DNA from: an uncultured bacterium
GTDB taxonomy: Bacteria > Cyanobacteriota > Vampirovibrionia > Gastranaerophilales > Gastranaerophilaceae
Assembly (NCBI GenBank): GCA_949294395.1
Contig: CASFGU010000044.1
Coordinates: 1-64,000, forward strand
Direction: 5' to 3'
Length of the DNA stretch: 64,000 bases
The notes below the pieces were generated by a model that was given only the letters and a program-made list of their open reading frames with translations, had not been told where the DNA came from and ran no database searches. Both the position numbers and the translations under genes were made by a program. Below are positions 26,092-35,993 of the stretch, one piece after another (the first letter of the stretch is position 1; each line of letters begins with the position of its first letter).

Positions 26092-26553
26092 CTATATTTT
26101 AATCGAATAATAAAGATTTTCAGAAAGTTCAAAAAAATCCTGATTGTTAGTTTTAAATTTGCGACAATTTACAAGAAGTGTAACATCATTATTTACATTA
26201 ATTTTACCAATATAATCTTTATGTAAATATGTTATTATTCCAGCACAACAGGTAGTATCTTTATAGCTAAAAATATTATAATTATCATACCAATATTGCA
26301 TATATCCTATTATGCATTCGTCAATTTTAAAAAGTAGTTTATCTTTTTCAATATCTAATTTTAAATCTTTCTCATTAGGTATAAATAAGTCTCTTTCAAC
26401 TGTATATAATCTTTGAATATAATTATAACAATTATGAAACAAACCAATAAAATGTTTAGGTATATCTTCTGGAATAATTATTTTTTTAATATTTGCATGC
26501 CATGGTATTTTTTTTATTTTTTTGCCAAAGTTCACCTCTTCTAAAAAATTCAA
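26092..26553 (-). CDS. C-terminal part of the split STAND-partner protein
   Basis: This frame overlaps the 3' end of the 26486-27460 gene by 68 bp and has only a TTG start without ribosome-binding site. It is best read as the continuation of that gene after a one-base shift in the A-runs at about 26506-26530: joining gives '...FEFFRRGELWQKNKK' + 'IPWHANIKKIIIPEDI'. The ~130-residue tail has aromatic and acidic residues and no motif I know. Either a homopolymer indel has broken the gene (or is a sequencing error), or slippage on the A7/A8 tract makes the full protein. Confidence 0.5.
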   Translation of the reverse strand: MNFLEEVNFGKKIKKIPWHANIKKIIIPEDIPKHFIGLFHNCYNYIQRLYTVERDLFIPNEKDLKLDIEKDKLLFKIDECIIGYMQYWYDNYNIFSYKDTTCCAGIITYLHKDYIGKINVNNDVTLLVNCRKFKTNNQDFFELSENLYYSIKI

Positions 26554-27460
26554 AGTAAGTTTCTAATGACTTTGGAATATGGTTTAAATGAACCGGATAT
26601 ATTTCTAATGCAATAATTTCTTTATTAAAATATGCATCTGTATCTTCTTTTAATGGGCAAGATAAGTATACAGGAATAAAATCATTTTCTTGAAAATTCC
26701 ATTGTTGGAAATTTGAATTAATCAGATTATTAATAAAGAATGGTTTAGTTGAAGGTTTTAGCTCCAATAAACCCAAATCTATAGGTAAAAAATCTTGTGA
26801 CATAATTAATGCAATGTCTGTAGGCATATTATGGACATCTACGCAATAAGAAATTAACCTTAAAAAGGCTGATATTTGAATATCATCTTGAATTAGTTTA
26901 ATGTTTGGGAAACCTGTGTATCTTGGCTCACAAAAGTAATCTATTTGACCATCGAATAAACATTTTTCTTTCGACAGGATTTGTTTATATTCAAAATAAA
27001 ATTGTTTTTCTAATGTAAGTTCAAGATTACTTATATTTTTCAATGCATCTAAATTATGCCTCACAAGTCCATTAGGTTTATGATTAATACAGTTTTTTTT
27101 AAAACCATATGGTGCATTTGCAGAATGATTTTTTCTCCAGGATCTATTTTGTCTTTCAAATTTTAATTGGAAAATTTCTTCAAGGTATATGTCAGATAAT
27201 AAAGAAGGTGCCTTGATGTTAGTTTCTACTTCATTCAATGTAAAATAATTTGTTTGTTCGTGATTTACTAAATAAATTATTGCTAAAATTTCTAAGACTT
27301 TGCTCTCTAAATTTTGTGCTTCCAAAAAAGTAAGAAAATTATATTTAAAAGATTGATTTCTAATTAAAAAATCTTTTATCGCATGAAATGTTTGTTCTCT
27401 GACTAACATATCAGGCCATTTAAGTCTGGCTAAAAGCATTTTAAATATAAAATCTTTCAT
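26486..27460 (-). CDS. Unknown partner protein coupled to the nuclease-STAND gene (N-terminal part)
   Basis: A 324-residue reading frame whose ATG overlaps the stop of the STAND gene (ATGA, 27457-27460), so translation is coupled. Features: a helical N-terminus ('MLVREQTFHAIKDFLI'), a basic centre ('RQNRSWRKNHSANAPYGFKK'), and a C-terminal half rich in aromatic residues with 'SAFLRLISYCVDVHN' and 'PVYLSCPLKED'. No enzymatic motif is recognised. The frame ends just behind A-runs, where the 26092-26553 frame continues it to about 456 residues. As the strict partner of a nuclease-STAND protein it may be a sensor, regulator or second effector. Confidence 0.6.
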   Translation of the reverse strand: MKDFIFKMLLARLKWPDMLVREQTFHAIKDFLIRNQSFKYNFLTFLEAQNLESKVLEILAIIYLVNHEQTNYFTLNEVETNIKAPSLLSDIYLEEIFQLKFERQNRSWRKNHSANAPYGFKKNCINHKPNGLVRHNLDALKNISNLELTLEKQFYFEYKQILSKEKCLFDGQIDYFCEPRYTGFPNIKLIQDDIQISAFLRLISYCVDVHNMPTDIALIMSQDFLPIDLGLLELKPSTKPFFINNLINSNFQQWNFQENDFIPVYLSCPLKEDTDAYFNKEIIALEIYPVHLNHIPKSLETYFEFFRRGELWQKNKKNTMACKY

Positions 27461-30400
27461 AACCAGTCAACCTCTTTTAATGGCAAATCAGCCATATCTT
27501 CTTCTAATAAATCAATAACTTTACACATAATTTTATAGGCAAGACCTTTTTCTCCTATTAATATTAAAAAATATACAAGATGGCTTGTTCCTAACATAAA
27601 TTCGCTACCGTATTTATATTCTGAAGAGTCTAATATAAAATCTTGCCACTTGTCTTTATATATTTTTTTTACTTGTAAAAATCTTTTTTTAGTATTTTCC
27701 CAACTGCTATAATTATTTCCCCAGCTAATATTTTCTATTATGCTTCTTACAATCCATTTATAAGCATAATCTTTTCCTTTTAGCGATAGAGCAATATCAA
27801 AAATTTCATCCAAATACACTTCTCTTATAAAATTTTTATTATTATTTTTATAAAATTCTTCAAAATAATTTAAAATCATTTCATCTTGTCCCCGTCCTCT
27901 CCAATGTTTTAACCAATCCAATAAACAAGTCTCGTTGGTATAGTCCAGTTTTTCAATGAATTCATCTAATCTATTAACCGGGTAGTCTTCATAGTTGAAT
28001 ATGTTTGTTTCTTTATTTATAAAGTCATTACTTGAAGAGTATTTATGTTTTTCTTTTAATAAAGTCCGTCCTACCAATTTTTTATGTTCTTGGATTCTAA
28101 TATCATCTTGAGCTAATTTAAAGAAAGGAGCATCTGATGTTACTGTTGATAAGAGAAAATTAACCATCTCATCACTTTTATCTGCATTTTCAAGAATTTC
28201 ATTTAAACATTCTTCAGCATTATACCATTGTTCTGTATCAAGAAAATGATTATAATACTTACTTACATATTCATAAGAATATTTGCAAAATAGTCTCATA
28301 AGTACTCTTTTAGAGTAACTAGTATCACTATCAGTAATGTTTTCAATATTATCAACTATTTTGGCTAATCTTTTTAAAATATTTGCAAACTCAAGATGTT
28401 GTGTATCCAAACAATATTCAACAGTTTCTAACACTTCATATAATAACGGATCTTTATGATGACAGTAACCCATTGCCATACAAAAAGCTTTATCTAAATA
28501 TATTTTAGCATCATCAATAAGATTATGCATTTGGGCGAAATTAGCAAGTTGCAGATATTTGTCGGTACGTTCTTGAGTATACTGCATAGTACTATTTAAA
28601 ATATCCTGTTCTTTTTTTAAATAAAACTCAGCAGCCTTTGGGGTTAAATAGACAATATTATTTTGAAAATAATCCTCCAGCCAATTATCTTCATGGAAAT
28701 GCTTAAATTTAATTAATATATTGATTTCCTTTTCATCTAACTTTTGACTATCGATATTTAATAGTATTAACAAGTCAATTATAATTTTTGTTATACTTGA
28801 TTTTGCTATTTTATATTTTAAATCCCATCTAACTCCGTTTAATATGTCTGCATTTGTGAAGTTTTCAAAAAGAGATAATAGATATGTTAAATTAATTTCT
28901 TTAGTTTTATTAACCATTTTTGCAATACTTTCAGAAGCATGAAGTAGTGTTGTTACAAATTTTTCGAATCCATTGTAAGTTTCAATAGAATTGTTAAATT
29001 TACTTCCAGTAAGTTTATTATAAAGATTTTCAAAAAATAAAGAATGAAAATAGTTTTCAAGATCTAAGCATCTGCCGGAATATTCATAGTCGACATTTTT
29101 TCTTTTATGAATAATCGCATTTTCTAAAGATTTTACGTTAGCTTTAGTGTAACCTGTATTTAAATATATCAGCACTGCTAAATAAGGATTTTCTATGTAT
29201 TCTTTAGGTAATCCCCAGGTGTTCAAATCAATCTTTTGTTCAATAGCATATAAGCATAGTCTTCTAATTATCGTATAATCATAAATACCTTTTGAAATAA
29301 AATTTTTAACGAGATCTGTTCTTTTTAAGGAGCATAAATGATTAAAAAGATAAATTAATCCATCATTATAATTTGCATCAATACATGTTTGCTGCACCTG
29401 TTCTATATTACTGCTATTGGCTAAAACATATAGTGCATTGTTATTTTCCAATTCTCTTGAACCTGCAACTTTTTTATAATGTAATTCCATTTGTCTAAGA
29501 ATTTCTTTAATTTTAGCATCTTGATTTTGACAAAATGCACTTAGTGCTACTAATTCTGCTGTATTTAAAGTTTTTATGGAATCGAGCATATAATAGATAA
29601 CATCTAGATTTTTATATAAACTAAAATGAAGGCGGCAAAATAATTCAGCTTTGTATGTATTATATTCAAGCAGATTAATAATTCGAGTTTTAAGATGTCT
29701 TAATTCTGTAGTTTTGACCAAATCTTTTAACTGAAAAAATGTTATTTGTTCTGCTTTTGTTAAAAATTTTGATATTAAATTTAATGAATATCCTTTTTTA
29801 AAATACTCAATTATTTGTGTTCTGGAAATGTTGAGTATTAAAGAATATTCCCCTAATTGTGCATTAATAATTGGTAAATATAAATCAATATAAATACTTT
29901 CGTTCTGTTCTGTAAGCCACTTTTGAATATATTTTAAGCATCTAATTTGTTCCTCATCCGATATGTTTTCTTTTATATAAGCCAAAATACTTTCATGAAA
30001 TACTTTTATAAAATATCCGTTATTAAATAATAGATGTCGAATTCGATTGTAATGGCTTAAGAAATCAGATACTCCATTACAAGCTAAACACTCTTCCAAA
30101 TCGTTTTTCTTCCAAACATCAATCTCTGAAATGACATAAATGTATAAAACCAGTTTACTATATTCATCGATTTCATTTAATAAATTCCTATAGTATTCAC
30201 GAATATCATTTTGCGGACAAGCAGGAAGTCTTTCAATATCATATGGCAATAGCCTTAAATTGTCATTTAAAGCGGCTTCTAAAGAATATATAAGATGTAA
30301 TGGATGTCCGTTAGTTAATTTAAAAAATGACTCTGCAAGATCGGTATAGTAATCAGAATGATAATCAGCAGGTTCTATAATTCGCTTGTCATTTATAAGA

Positions 30401-31707
30401 TAATTTTTAATTGCATTAATGGACATAAAAGGTAGTGTTAACCACTTGTCTCTTTCAATTTTTGAGAGTTTATGCGGTAAGTGCTCAGCGTCCACTGGTT
30501 GGGTGCTTACAACTACTTTAATATTCTCTGGTAAAGGGAAAAGATTATTAAATAGTATATCTAAATCATCCTTTTTGTTGTGTTCACGCCATACATGATC
30601 CAATCCATCAATAATAATTATAAGCTGCTTGTCATTTAATTCTTTAGATATACTATTCAAGACCCCTTCCAATTCATCTCTATCACTTAATGTAAGTGCA
30701 AATATATTGTTTAGCTGTTCAAACAATGAATTTTTAATATCAGTATAGTTGTATCTTTTATCTTGTTTGGTTTCTATGGATAAATAGTAATGATGCCTAA
30801 TTACAAATATATTCTCTTTTTCAAGTTCTTTTTTTAAGTAACTTATATACGTACTTTTACCAACTCCAGGAGAGCCTGTAATAACAATACATTTATCATC
30901 AGAATTTTTTATTCGCTTTAGTATCTTTTGATGAAACTCCTCACTAGGTGGAATATAGTTTTCTGGAACAAAAAACTCTTGATCCAGAGGTTTTGGGGAA
31001 CGACATTGTAGAATATTAGTTAGTATTTGGTATGTTATTTCTTGTCCCTCATACATAGAATTTTCTTTAACATAACTTTTAAAAAATTCCCAGTTAGCTC
31101 TAGAATCACTAATTCCTATATATTCATTAAACAAATTGTTATCTAATGTTTTTAGGTCACTTTGTAGGAATTCAAGAGTCCAATTTTCGAAAAATATTTT
31201 GCAATTTTCCTCTGAACCTATTTGCTCTATTAAGATTGCTTTTTGAGCATCAGGAATATTATTCCATACAATTTTGTTATTATTAAGAACTTGTTGAATT
31301 TCATCTGTTGGTTGTTTATTTGTAACAAGTGAGGCTTCTAAAAGTTTGTTATCTGAAAGAAGCTCTAGAGTTGTTTTACTCCATTTTTGAACAAGTGAAT
31401 TGCCATTTGCTTTTTTATTTGTTAGCCAAGTCCAGTTACAAAGAGGTGTTTCTCCATCTACAGAAAATTTTACTTGTATTAATTTATATTTGTCTTGATT
31501 TTTTATTTTGCAAACGACATCATCTAAAGATTTAAATTGATGATTATTTGAATATTCTAATCTTATAAAATCATACAAGTTTTTATTTTTATAAAATTGT
31601 AATAATTCTCTTATTCCTACCAAATCTTGATATTCATATCCAGCTCTGGTTATTTGTTTTAGATTTGACAAGCCTGTTTCTCCTGAAAAATTTATTTTAT
31701 TAAACAA
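27457..31707 (-). CDS. Nuclease-STAND ATPase, Avs-like anti-phage protein
   Basis: A 1416-residue protein with three parts. Residues ~20-200 look like a Cap4/DUF4297-type dsDNA endonuclease: 'AGYEYQDLVGIRELL', then Asp62-Asp63 in 'SLDDVV' and 'KLIQVKF' with Gln78-x-Lys80. Residues ~265-550 form a STAND NTPase: Walker A GSPGVGKST (278-286), Walker B 'LIIIIDGLDHV' (362-372), followed by 'VVSTQPVD'. The remaining ~800 residues are helical TPR-like repeats that should sense the trigger. This architecture is that of Avs-type defence proteins, in which target binding assembles the ATPase and activates the nuclease (family knowledge). It starts 36 bp after res of the same operon, and is more AT-rich than the restriction genes. 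Which trigger it senses is unknown. Confidence 0.8.
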   Translation of the reverse strand: MFNKINFSGETGLSNLKQITRAGYEYQDLVGIRELLQFYKNKNLYDFIRLEYSNNHQFKSLDDVVCKIKNQDKYKLIQVKFSVDGETPLCNWTWLTNKKANGNSLVQKWSKTTLELLSDNKLLEASLVTNKQPTDEIQQVLNNNKIVWNNIPDAQKAILIEQIGSEENCKIFFENWTLEFLQSDLKTLDNNLFNEYIGISDSRANWEFFKSYVKENSMYEGQEITYQILTNILQCRSPKPLDQEFFVPENYIPPSEEFHQKILKRIKNSDDKCIVITGSPGVGKSTYISYLKKELEKENIFVIRHHYYLSIETKQDKRYNYTDIKNSLFEQLNNIFALTLSDRDELEGVLNSISKELNDKQLIIIIDGLDHVWREHNKKDDLDILFNNLFPLPENIKVVVSTQPVDAEHLPHKLSKIERDKWLTLPFMSINAIKNYLINDKRIIEPADYHSDYYTDLAESFFKLTNGHPLHLIYSLEAALNDNLRLLPYDIERLPACPQNDIREYYRNLLNEIDEYSKLVLYIYVISEIDVWKKNDLEECLACNGVSDFLSHYNRIRHLLFNNGYFIKVFHESILAYIKENISDEEQIRCLKYIQKWLTEQNESIYIDLYLPIINAQLGEYSLILNISRTQIIEYFKKGYSLNLISKFLTKAEQITFFQLKDLVKTTELRHLKTRIINLLEYNTYKAELFCRLHFSLYKNLDVIYYMLDSIKTLNTAELVALSAFCQNQDAKIKEILRQMELHYKKVAGSRELENNNALYVLANSSNIEQVQQTCIDANYNDGLIYLFNHLCSLKRTDLVKNFISKGIYDYTIIRRLCLYAIEQKIDLNTWGLPKEYIENPYLAVLIYLNTGYTKANVKSLENAIIHKRKNVDYEYSGRCLDLENYFHSLFFENLYNKLTGSKFNNSIETYNGFEKFVTTLLHASESIAKMVNKTKEINLTYLLSLFENFTNADILNGVRWDLKYKIAKSSITKIIIDLLILLNIDSQKLDEKEINILIKFKHFHEDNWLEDYFQNNIVYLTPKAAEFYLKKEQDILNSTMQYTQERTDKYLQLANFAQMHNLIDDAKIYLDKAFCMAMGYCHHKDPLLYEVLETVEYCLDTQHLEFANILKRLAKIVDNIENITDSDTSYSKRVLMRLFCKYSYEYVSKYYNHFLDTEQWYNAEECLNEILENADKSDEMVNFLLSTVTSDAPFFKLAQDDIRIQEHKKLVGRTLLKEKHKYSSSNDFINKETNIFNYEDYPVNRLDEFIEKLDYTNETCLLDWLKHWRGRGQDEMILNYFEEFYKNNNKNFIREVYLDEIFDIALSLKGKDYAYKWIVRSIIENISWGNNYSSWENTKKRFLQVKKIYKDKWQDFILDSSEYKYGSEFMLGTSHLVYFLILIGEKGLAYKIMCKVIDLLEEDMADLPLKEVDWL

Positions 31708-31743
31708 AAATCTAGATCAACAATATAGAGAAAATAATGAAGA

Positions 31744-34700
31744 TTAAAGTCTTATTTTAAACTCTTTCCAATCCTTAACCGGTTCAGCAGGGAAGTTTAC
31801 TCCGAGAGTATCAAAGTGTTGTTTCCCGCAATGGATTTTTAACTGCTCAGGACTTCTTAAGTCAAAGAGACTTGTTGTTCCCTTAGATTCAAGCACAAAA
31901 TACAATTTTTGTTCTCCGTCTTTTTCTAAGAATACCGCCCAGTCAGGATTATATGTTCCGATCGGGGTTTCAATCTTGAATCTGTCAGGAATTTTAAAGA
32001 ACATTCTTACGTCAGGGTCATTGTCTAAACTCTCTGCAAACCGGCTTTCAACACCGCTATCATAGATTAAATAATCGTAAACACTGTGTTCAACTGGAAT
32101 TGCATTTTTATCAAGATTTGCAATTAATTCAGAAGAGTCAAAGATTTCCTGAACATAATATTCCTCTCCGGCTAATTTCACATACTTAATTCCGTCAATA
32201 GCAAGAGAATGCCTGTTTTTAGAGATAATTTCGAGTGCTTTTTCATAAAAACCTTGAGGATTATTTATGAAATCTTGGATCCTTCCACTCTCTTCAATAA
32301 TCCTTATAATTGTAGATCGTTTTAAAAGGGTTTCTGCTGAAATAAGTCTTATAATATCAGGTAAAATTTCATACGTTCCTGATAAATCCTGAGTTTTAAT
32401 ATGCTTTTCAGTGTGAGAAATGCCTGCATTTTCAATTTCAATTTCAGCAGTTTTAGAGACAAGCCTTGCTTTAGGAATTGGATCCATCTCTTGCAGATCT
32501 TTAATACAATTCTTTACAAGTTCTTCCACATCAAAATTAACCCTGTAAGTGGTTTTCTGCTTAATTTTATCCCATAATTCTCTAAACTCAGGAGAAAGTA
32601 TTGCCTGTTTTTTGAGGCTTACAGTAACTTCTCTTGAAGCGTCTCTAATGACAGGTCTGTTGTCCGCTTTTTCAAGTGCCTGCAAAACAGCTCTTTTCTT
32701 AGCTGCATCCCAGCGTTTAACAATATCAAGTTTATCCGCTGCAAGCTGGGCTTTCATTGTATCCTTAATTTTTCCATTCTTATCAAGAACTTTGGCTTCT
32801 TTTAATTCTTCTATAACCTCTGAAGCTTCTTCATGCGTAAAGTACGGTTTTTCTTCAACCACTGTTTCAATACATTTTATTTCTTTCAAAGTTTCAAATG
32901 TCAATGGCTTAGCTTCTTTAACCATTTTCTGCACTTCTTGTTTCAGAGGTTCTGAAATTTGAGGGAGATCAATTGTTTCAAGTTTTTCTTCATCTTTAAC
33001 AGAGCCGTCATAATTGATAATATCGTCTTTTACAAGTATCTCAAAAACATCAAAAGCGTCTGCTTCATTTATTGTGTGTTCAATCTCTCTTTTTTCTTCA
33101 ACTTTAAGATCCAAAAGATAGCTGATATCAAATGCACCGAACTTCATGCCGGTTTCCTGTTCAATTTCTTTTTGCAGAGTTTCAGCAAATTCTGCAAAAC
33201 TTTCATTCGCCATAACATGAAGTATATTAATATTTCTATCTTCTATTCTCTCACCATTCTGATCAACACATAGCCTTAACCCTCTTCCGACCTTCTGCCG
33301 GCATGTGAAAGTGGATTTCTGCTCAATCAGCGTACAAACCTGAAATACATTAGGATTGTCCCACCCCTCTTTTAATGCAGAGTGTGAGAAAATAAACCTC
33401 AGAGGACAGTCAAAGGATAAAAGCATTTCTTTATCTCTCATAATAAGGTTATATGTATCATCATCAGCCTGAGTGTCACCTTTAGTATTCTTATATACAC
33501 CCTTCTTATCCTGAGAAAAATATCCGTTATGTGCCTTTTCTACATCAGTGTTAAATTTGTCTTTTAAGCCTGCATATTTAGGTTTATTGATGAGTTCGTT
33601 GTAACAATCTTCAAACATTTGTGCATAAATACCTTTTTCTCCTGTTTCGGTTCTGTACTTCTTAACTTCATCAATAAAGAATAGTGACAGGACTTTTATC
33701 CCTTTATCGTAATATCGGAGTTCTTTGTCTAAATGTGCTTCAATTGTGCGGTATATTTGAGCTTTTTTCAGGATATTTTCATCAACACTTCCTATAGACT
33801 TACCTAGCATAACCGTTTCGGAATTAGAAAACTCCAAACACTCAAATCCTTTAGTACAGTCAATTCCTTCTATTACATAATCCCTATAAAGTTCACGCTT
33901 TCCTGATAATGTATAAAGATCGTCTCCTGCTTTAACGGTTTTTGTGGCACGTTCTACCTTGCCGTCTTTCGCTTGAATATCAATTTCAACTTTAGCGGAA
34001 AATCCGTTTTCATTCGATACGGATTTTAGATATATGTAAGGTTTATTAAAATCATTAGCAACAGTATTAGAAGATACACAAATTTGTTTAACTAAGCCCA
34101 TTTGATAAGCGTCAACCGGAGTAAGGCGGTAAAGCAGATTAATCTTTTCCCTGTGTGTTGCTGAGTATCTTAAAACACACAGCGGATTTAGGGATTGAAT
34201 TGCATCTTTGGCTTTGGGGGTATTATCAACCGACTGAGGTTCATCAATAATTACAATCGGATTTGTATCTTTAATATATCTCATTGCTGTTTCGCCATTG
34301 AGTTTATCTTGCTCCTGATTGATAATGTTTTCAGCCTTCTTAAAAGCATCAATATTGATAATCATTATTTCTATATTGTTTGAAGTCGCAAAAGATCTTA
34401 CGTCAGATAGCTTTGAGGAGTTGTAGATAAAGTATCTGTAAGGTTCTGAGTCATAGAGATTTTTAAAGTGTTCTTCCGTAACCTGTAAAGATTTGAAAAC
34501 ACCTTCTCTGATTGCAACAGAAGGTACAACAATAATGAATTTAGTAAAGCCGTATCTTTTATTAAGTTCAAGTATAGTTTTGGTGTAAACATAAGTTTTA
34601 CCGGTTCCTGTTTCCATCTCTATGGAATACTGTTTTGAGTCGAAATCTCTTGTTATAGGAAGTTTTTGACGCTTCTGGATATTATGCATATTAGCAATCA

Positions 34701-34881
34701 AAGTATCGTCATCTACAAGCAGTTTGTTTCCAAAACCGAAATCATTTTGAATAAGCCGTATTTGTCCTGCATTATCATCTATGGAAAATGTGTTGCTTGA
34801 CTTTTCCTGCCCGATAAACAGATCTGCTACTGCATTTACTGCTTCTGTTTGAAAATCCTGATTCTTAAACTTTAATTTCAC
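31744..34881 (-). CDS. res: Type III restriction endonuclease Res subunit (copy 2)
   Basis: A 1045-residue paralogue of the Res at 6560-9700, near identical in the helicase half. Motifs: METGTGKT at about 89-96, IIDEPQ near 211-216, 'QKVGRGLRL', and C-terminal nuclease 'TYNPDWAV' ... 'VLESKGTT' (Ser replaces Thr between Glu and Lys). Start GTG 34881 directly follows the TAA of the DinD-like gene, so the two are coupled. It should need its own Mod (35994-37859), from which it is separated by the DinD-like gene and a 275-bp gap, unlike copy 1 where mod and res are adjacent. All catalytic residues are present. Confidence 0.95.
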   Translation of the reverse strand: MKLKFKNQDFQTEAVNAVADLFIGQEKSSNTFSIDDNAGQIRLIQNDFGFGNKLLVDDDTLIANMHNIQKRQKLPITRDFDSKQYSIEMETGTGKTYVYTKTILELNKRYGFTKFIIVVPSVAIREGVFKSLQVTEEHFKNLYDSEPYRYFIYNSSKLSDVRSFATSNNIEIMIINIDAFKKAENIINQEQDKLNGETAMRYIKDTNPIVIIDEPQSVDNTPKAKDAIQSLNPLCVLRYSATHREKINLLYRLTPVDAYQMGLVKQICVSSNTVANDFNKPYIYLKSVSNENGFSAKVEIDIQAKDGKVERATKTVKAGDDLYTLSGKRELYRDYVIEGIDCTKGFECLEFSNSETVMLGKSIGSVDENILKKAQIYRTIEAHLDKELRYYDKGIKVLSLFFIDEVKKYRTETGEKGIYAQMFEDCYNELINKPKYAGLKDKFNTDVEKAHNGYFSQDKKGVYKNTKGDTQADDDTYNLIMRDKEMLLSFDCPLRFIFSHSALKEGWDNPNVFQVCTLIEQKSTFTCRQKVGRGLRLCVDQNGERIEDRNINILHVMANESFAEFAETLQKEIEQETGMKFGAFDISYLLDLKVEEKREIEHTINEADAFDVFEILVKDDIINYDGSVKDEEKLETIDLPQISEPLKQEVQKMVKEAKPLTFETLKEIKCIETVVEEKPYFTHEEASEVIEELKEAKVLDKNGKIKDTMKAQLAADKLDIVKRWDAAKKRAVLQALEKADNRPVIRDASREVTVSLKKQAILSPEFRELWDKIKQKTTYRVNFDVEELVKNCIKDLQEMDPIPKARLVSKTAEIEIENAGISHTEKHIKTQDLSGTYEILPDIIRLISAETLLKRSTIIRIIEESGRIQDFINNPQGFYEKALEIISKNRHSLAIDGIKYVKLAGEEYYVQEIFDSSELIANLDKNAIPVEHSVYDYLIYDSGVESRFAESLDNDPDVRMFFKIPDRFKIETPIGTYNPDWAVFLEKDGEQKLYFVLESKGTTSLFDLRSPEQLKIHCGKQHFDTLGVNFPAEPVKDWKEFKIRL

Positions 34882-35718
34882 TTAGTTTGTTCCTTTGTTT
34901 TTAATCTGCTTTTGTTTCTTCGCCGGTAAAAAGTTATTGTCGGTTACTACTTTCTGTCCGGTTTGAAGTTCCAGTTTCTCTCTGGCTTCTCTTGCAATCT
35001 TACCGCCTTTTTTCGCTGAGACTTTATTTTCTGCCATGCCGGTTGCATTTTCGCTCTCTGCAATTTGTCTTGTAGAAAGTTCTGCAAGTGCTGTAAAGAT
35101 AAGCTCTGCTTCAGACATGTGGTCTCTAAGGTTTTGTGATTTCAGACCCTTAAGGTTTTTATGTTCTTTGACAGATAAACCGCTCCATTCCTGATGGATA
35201 ATATTTGTAAGAATAGCAAACTCTTCACCTTCTTTAATATCATGGTCTTTCCAGTAGTCAGTGAGTTTGTTTCGGGTTTCCTGTCCCATCATTCTTTGCT
35301 GTATCCACTTTTCAGACCTGCCTAATTTCTTATATGTATCTCTGGCTCTGTCAATAGCTGTTGAAGGGTCTGCCATTTCTTGAACACGCTCTTGCCCGAC
35401 TTTTGCCAGCCATTTTTTTATCGGTTCAGCTTTTTTAGAAGGAATTGATTGAATAATCCTAAAAATTCCCTCTACATCGGCACAATTAATTTTTTGAATA
35501 CCGCCTGCAGTCTCCATTTTAAGGGGGGTGACAATTTGTCCCCACCCTTCTGAAAGTTCGGAGTCACGTTTCCTTAACTTCTTTATGTAATCTTTAGGAT
35601 TTACTGAATCCGTTAGAATTCTTACAATATCTTCAACGCTGAAATACCATTTTTCTTGCTCTTCATTATATACAGAGCGGATATTATTATTTTCAAATAC
35701 CTTAAGTTCGTTTTTCAT
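34882..35718 (-). CDS. BRO-N / DinD-like protein inserted between mod and res
   Basis: A 278-residue protein with a BRO-N type N-terminal domain (residues ~1-105: 'VYNEEQEKWYFSVEDIVRIL', 'DYIKKLRKRDSELSEGWGQI', 'INCADVEGIFRIIQSIPSKKAEPIKKWLA', in parts) and a DinD-like C-terminus ('DRARDTYKKLGRSEKWIQQRM', then 'HQEWSGLSVKEHKNLKGLK' and 'HMSEAELIFTALAELSTRQIAE'). E. coli DinD is an SOS-induced protein reported to act on RecA filaments. GGAGAC precedes ATG 35718; its stop abuts the GTG of res. It is absent from the first system. As an insertion within a restriction operon it might be a regulator or a toxin-like moron; no LexA box was identified. Confidence 0.8.
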   Translation of the reverse strand: MKNELKVFENNNIRSVYNEEQEKWYFSVEDIVRILTDSVNPKDYIKKLRKRDSELSEGWGQIVTPLKMETAGGIQKINCADVEGIFRIIQSIPSKKAEPIKKWLAKVGQERVQEMADPSTAIDRARDTYKKLGRSEKWIQQRMMGQETRNKLTDYWKDHDIKEGEEFAILTNIIHQEWSGLSVKEHKNLKGLKSQNLRDHMSEAELIFTALAELSTRQIAESENATGMAENKVSAKKGGKIAREAREKLELQTGQKVVTDNNFLPAKKQKQIKNKGTN

Positions 35719-35844
35719 ATTGTCTCCATTTTAGTTGACTACATTATTTTAAACCGTTACAACTTGTAACAGTTTCATTTGCTTCTTCTAAAATCTTAAT
35801 TTCGTTTTTTCATTTTACATTCCTTTTTTACAATTTTTATAAGT

Positions 35845-35939
35845 TTCTGGATTGCTTCGCTTTTGCTCGCAATGACTGGGCGTTAGGCTTACCGGCTTTG
35901 CGTCATTGCGAGGCTCGTCAGAGCCGTGGCAATCCAGAA
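35845..35939. repeat. 95-bp inverted repeat (REP/MITE-like)
   Basis: The ends TTCTGGATTGC (35845) and GCAATCCAGAA (ending 35939) are perfect inverted repeats, with inner GCAATGAC and GTCATTGC arms. This is the widespread bacterial palindrome type GTCATTGCGAG...GCAATCCAG. It lies in the 275-bp gap between mod and the DinD-like gene, and may fold as an RNA hairpin that weakens read-through to res. Confidence 0.8.
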
Positions 35940-35993
35940 TCGGATTTGTATTAAATTGTCAATATGATAAGAGACAAACAGTCTCTTCATTCT

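Noticed and set aside
32549..33273. Plus-strand frames of 100-140 codons within the second res gene
   Set aside because: Mirror frames exist in the first res gene (7344-8098); both are Ser/Cys/Phe-rich antisense shadows of a conserved coding sequence.
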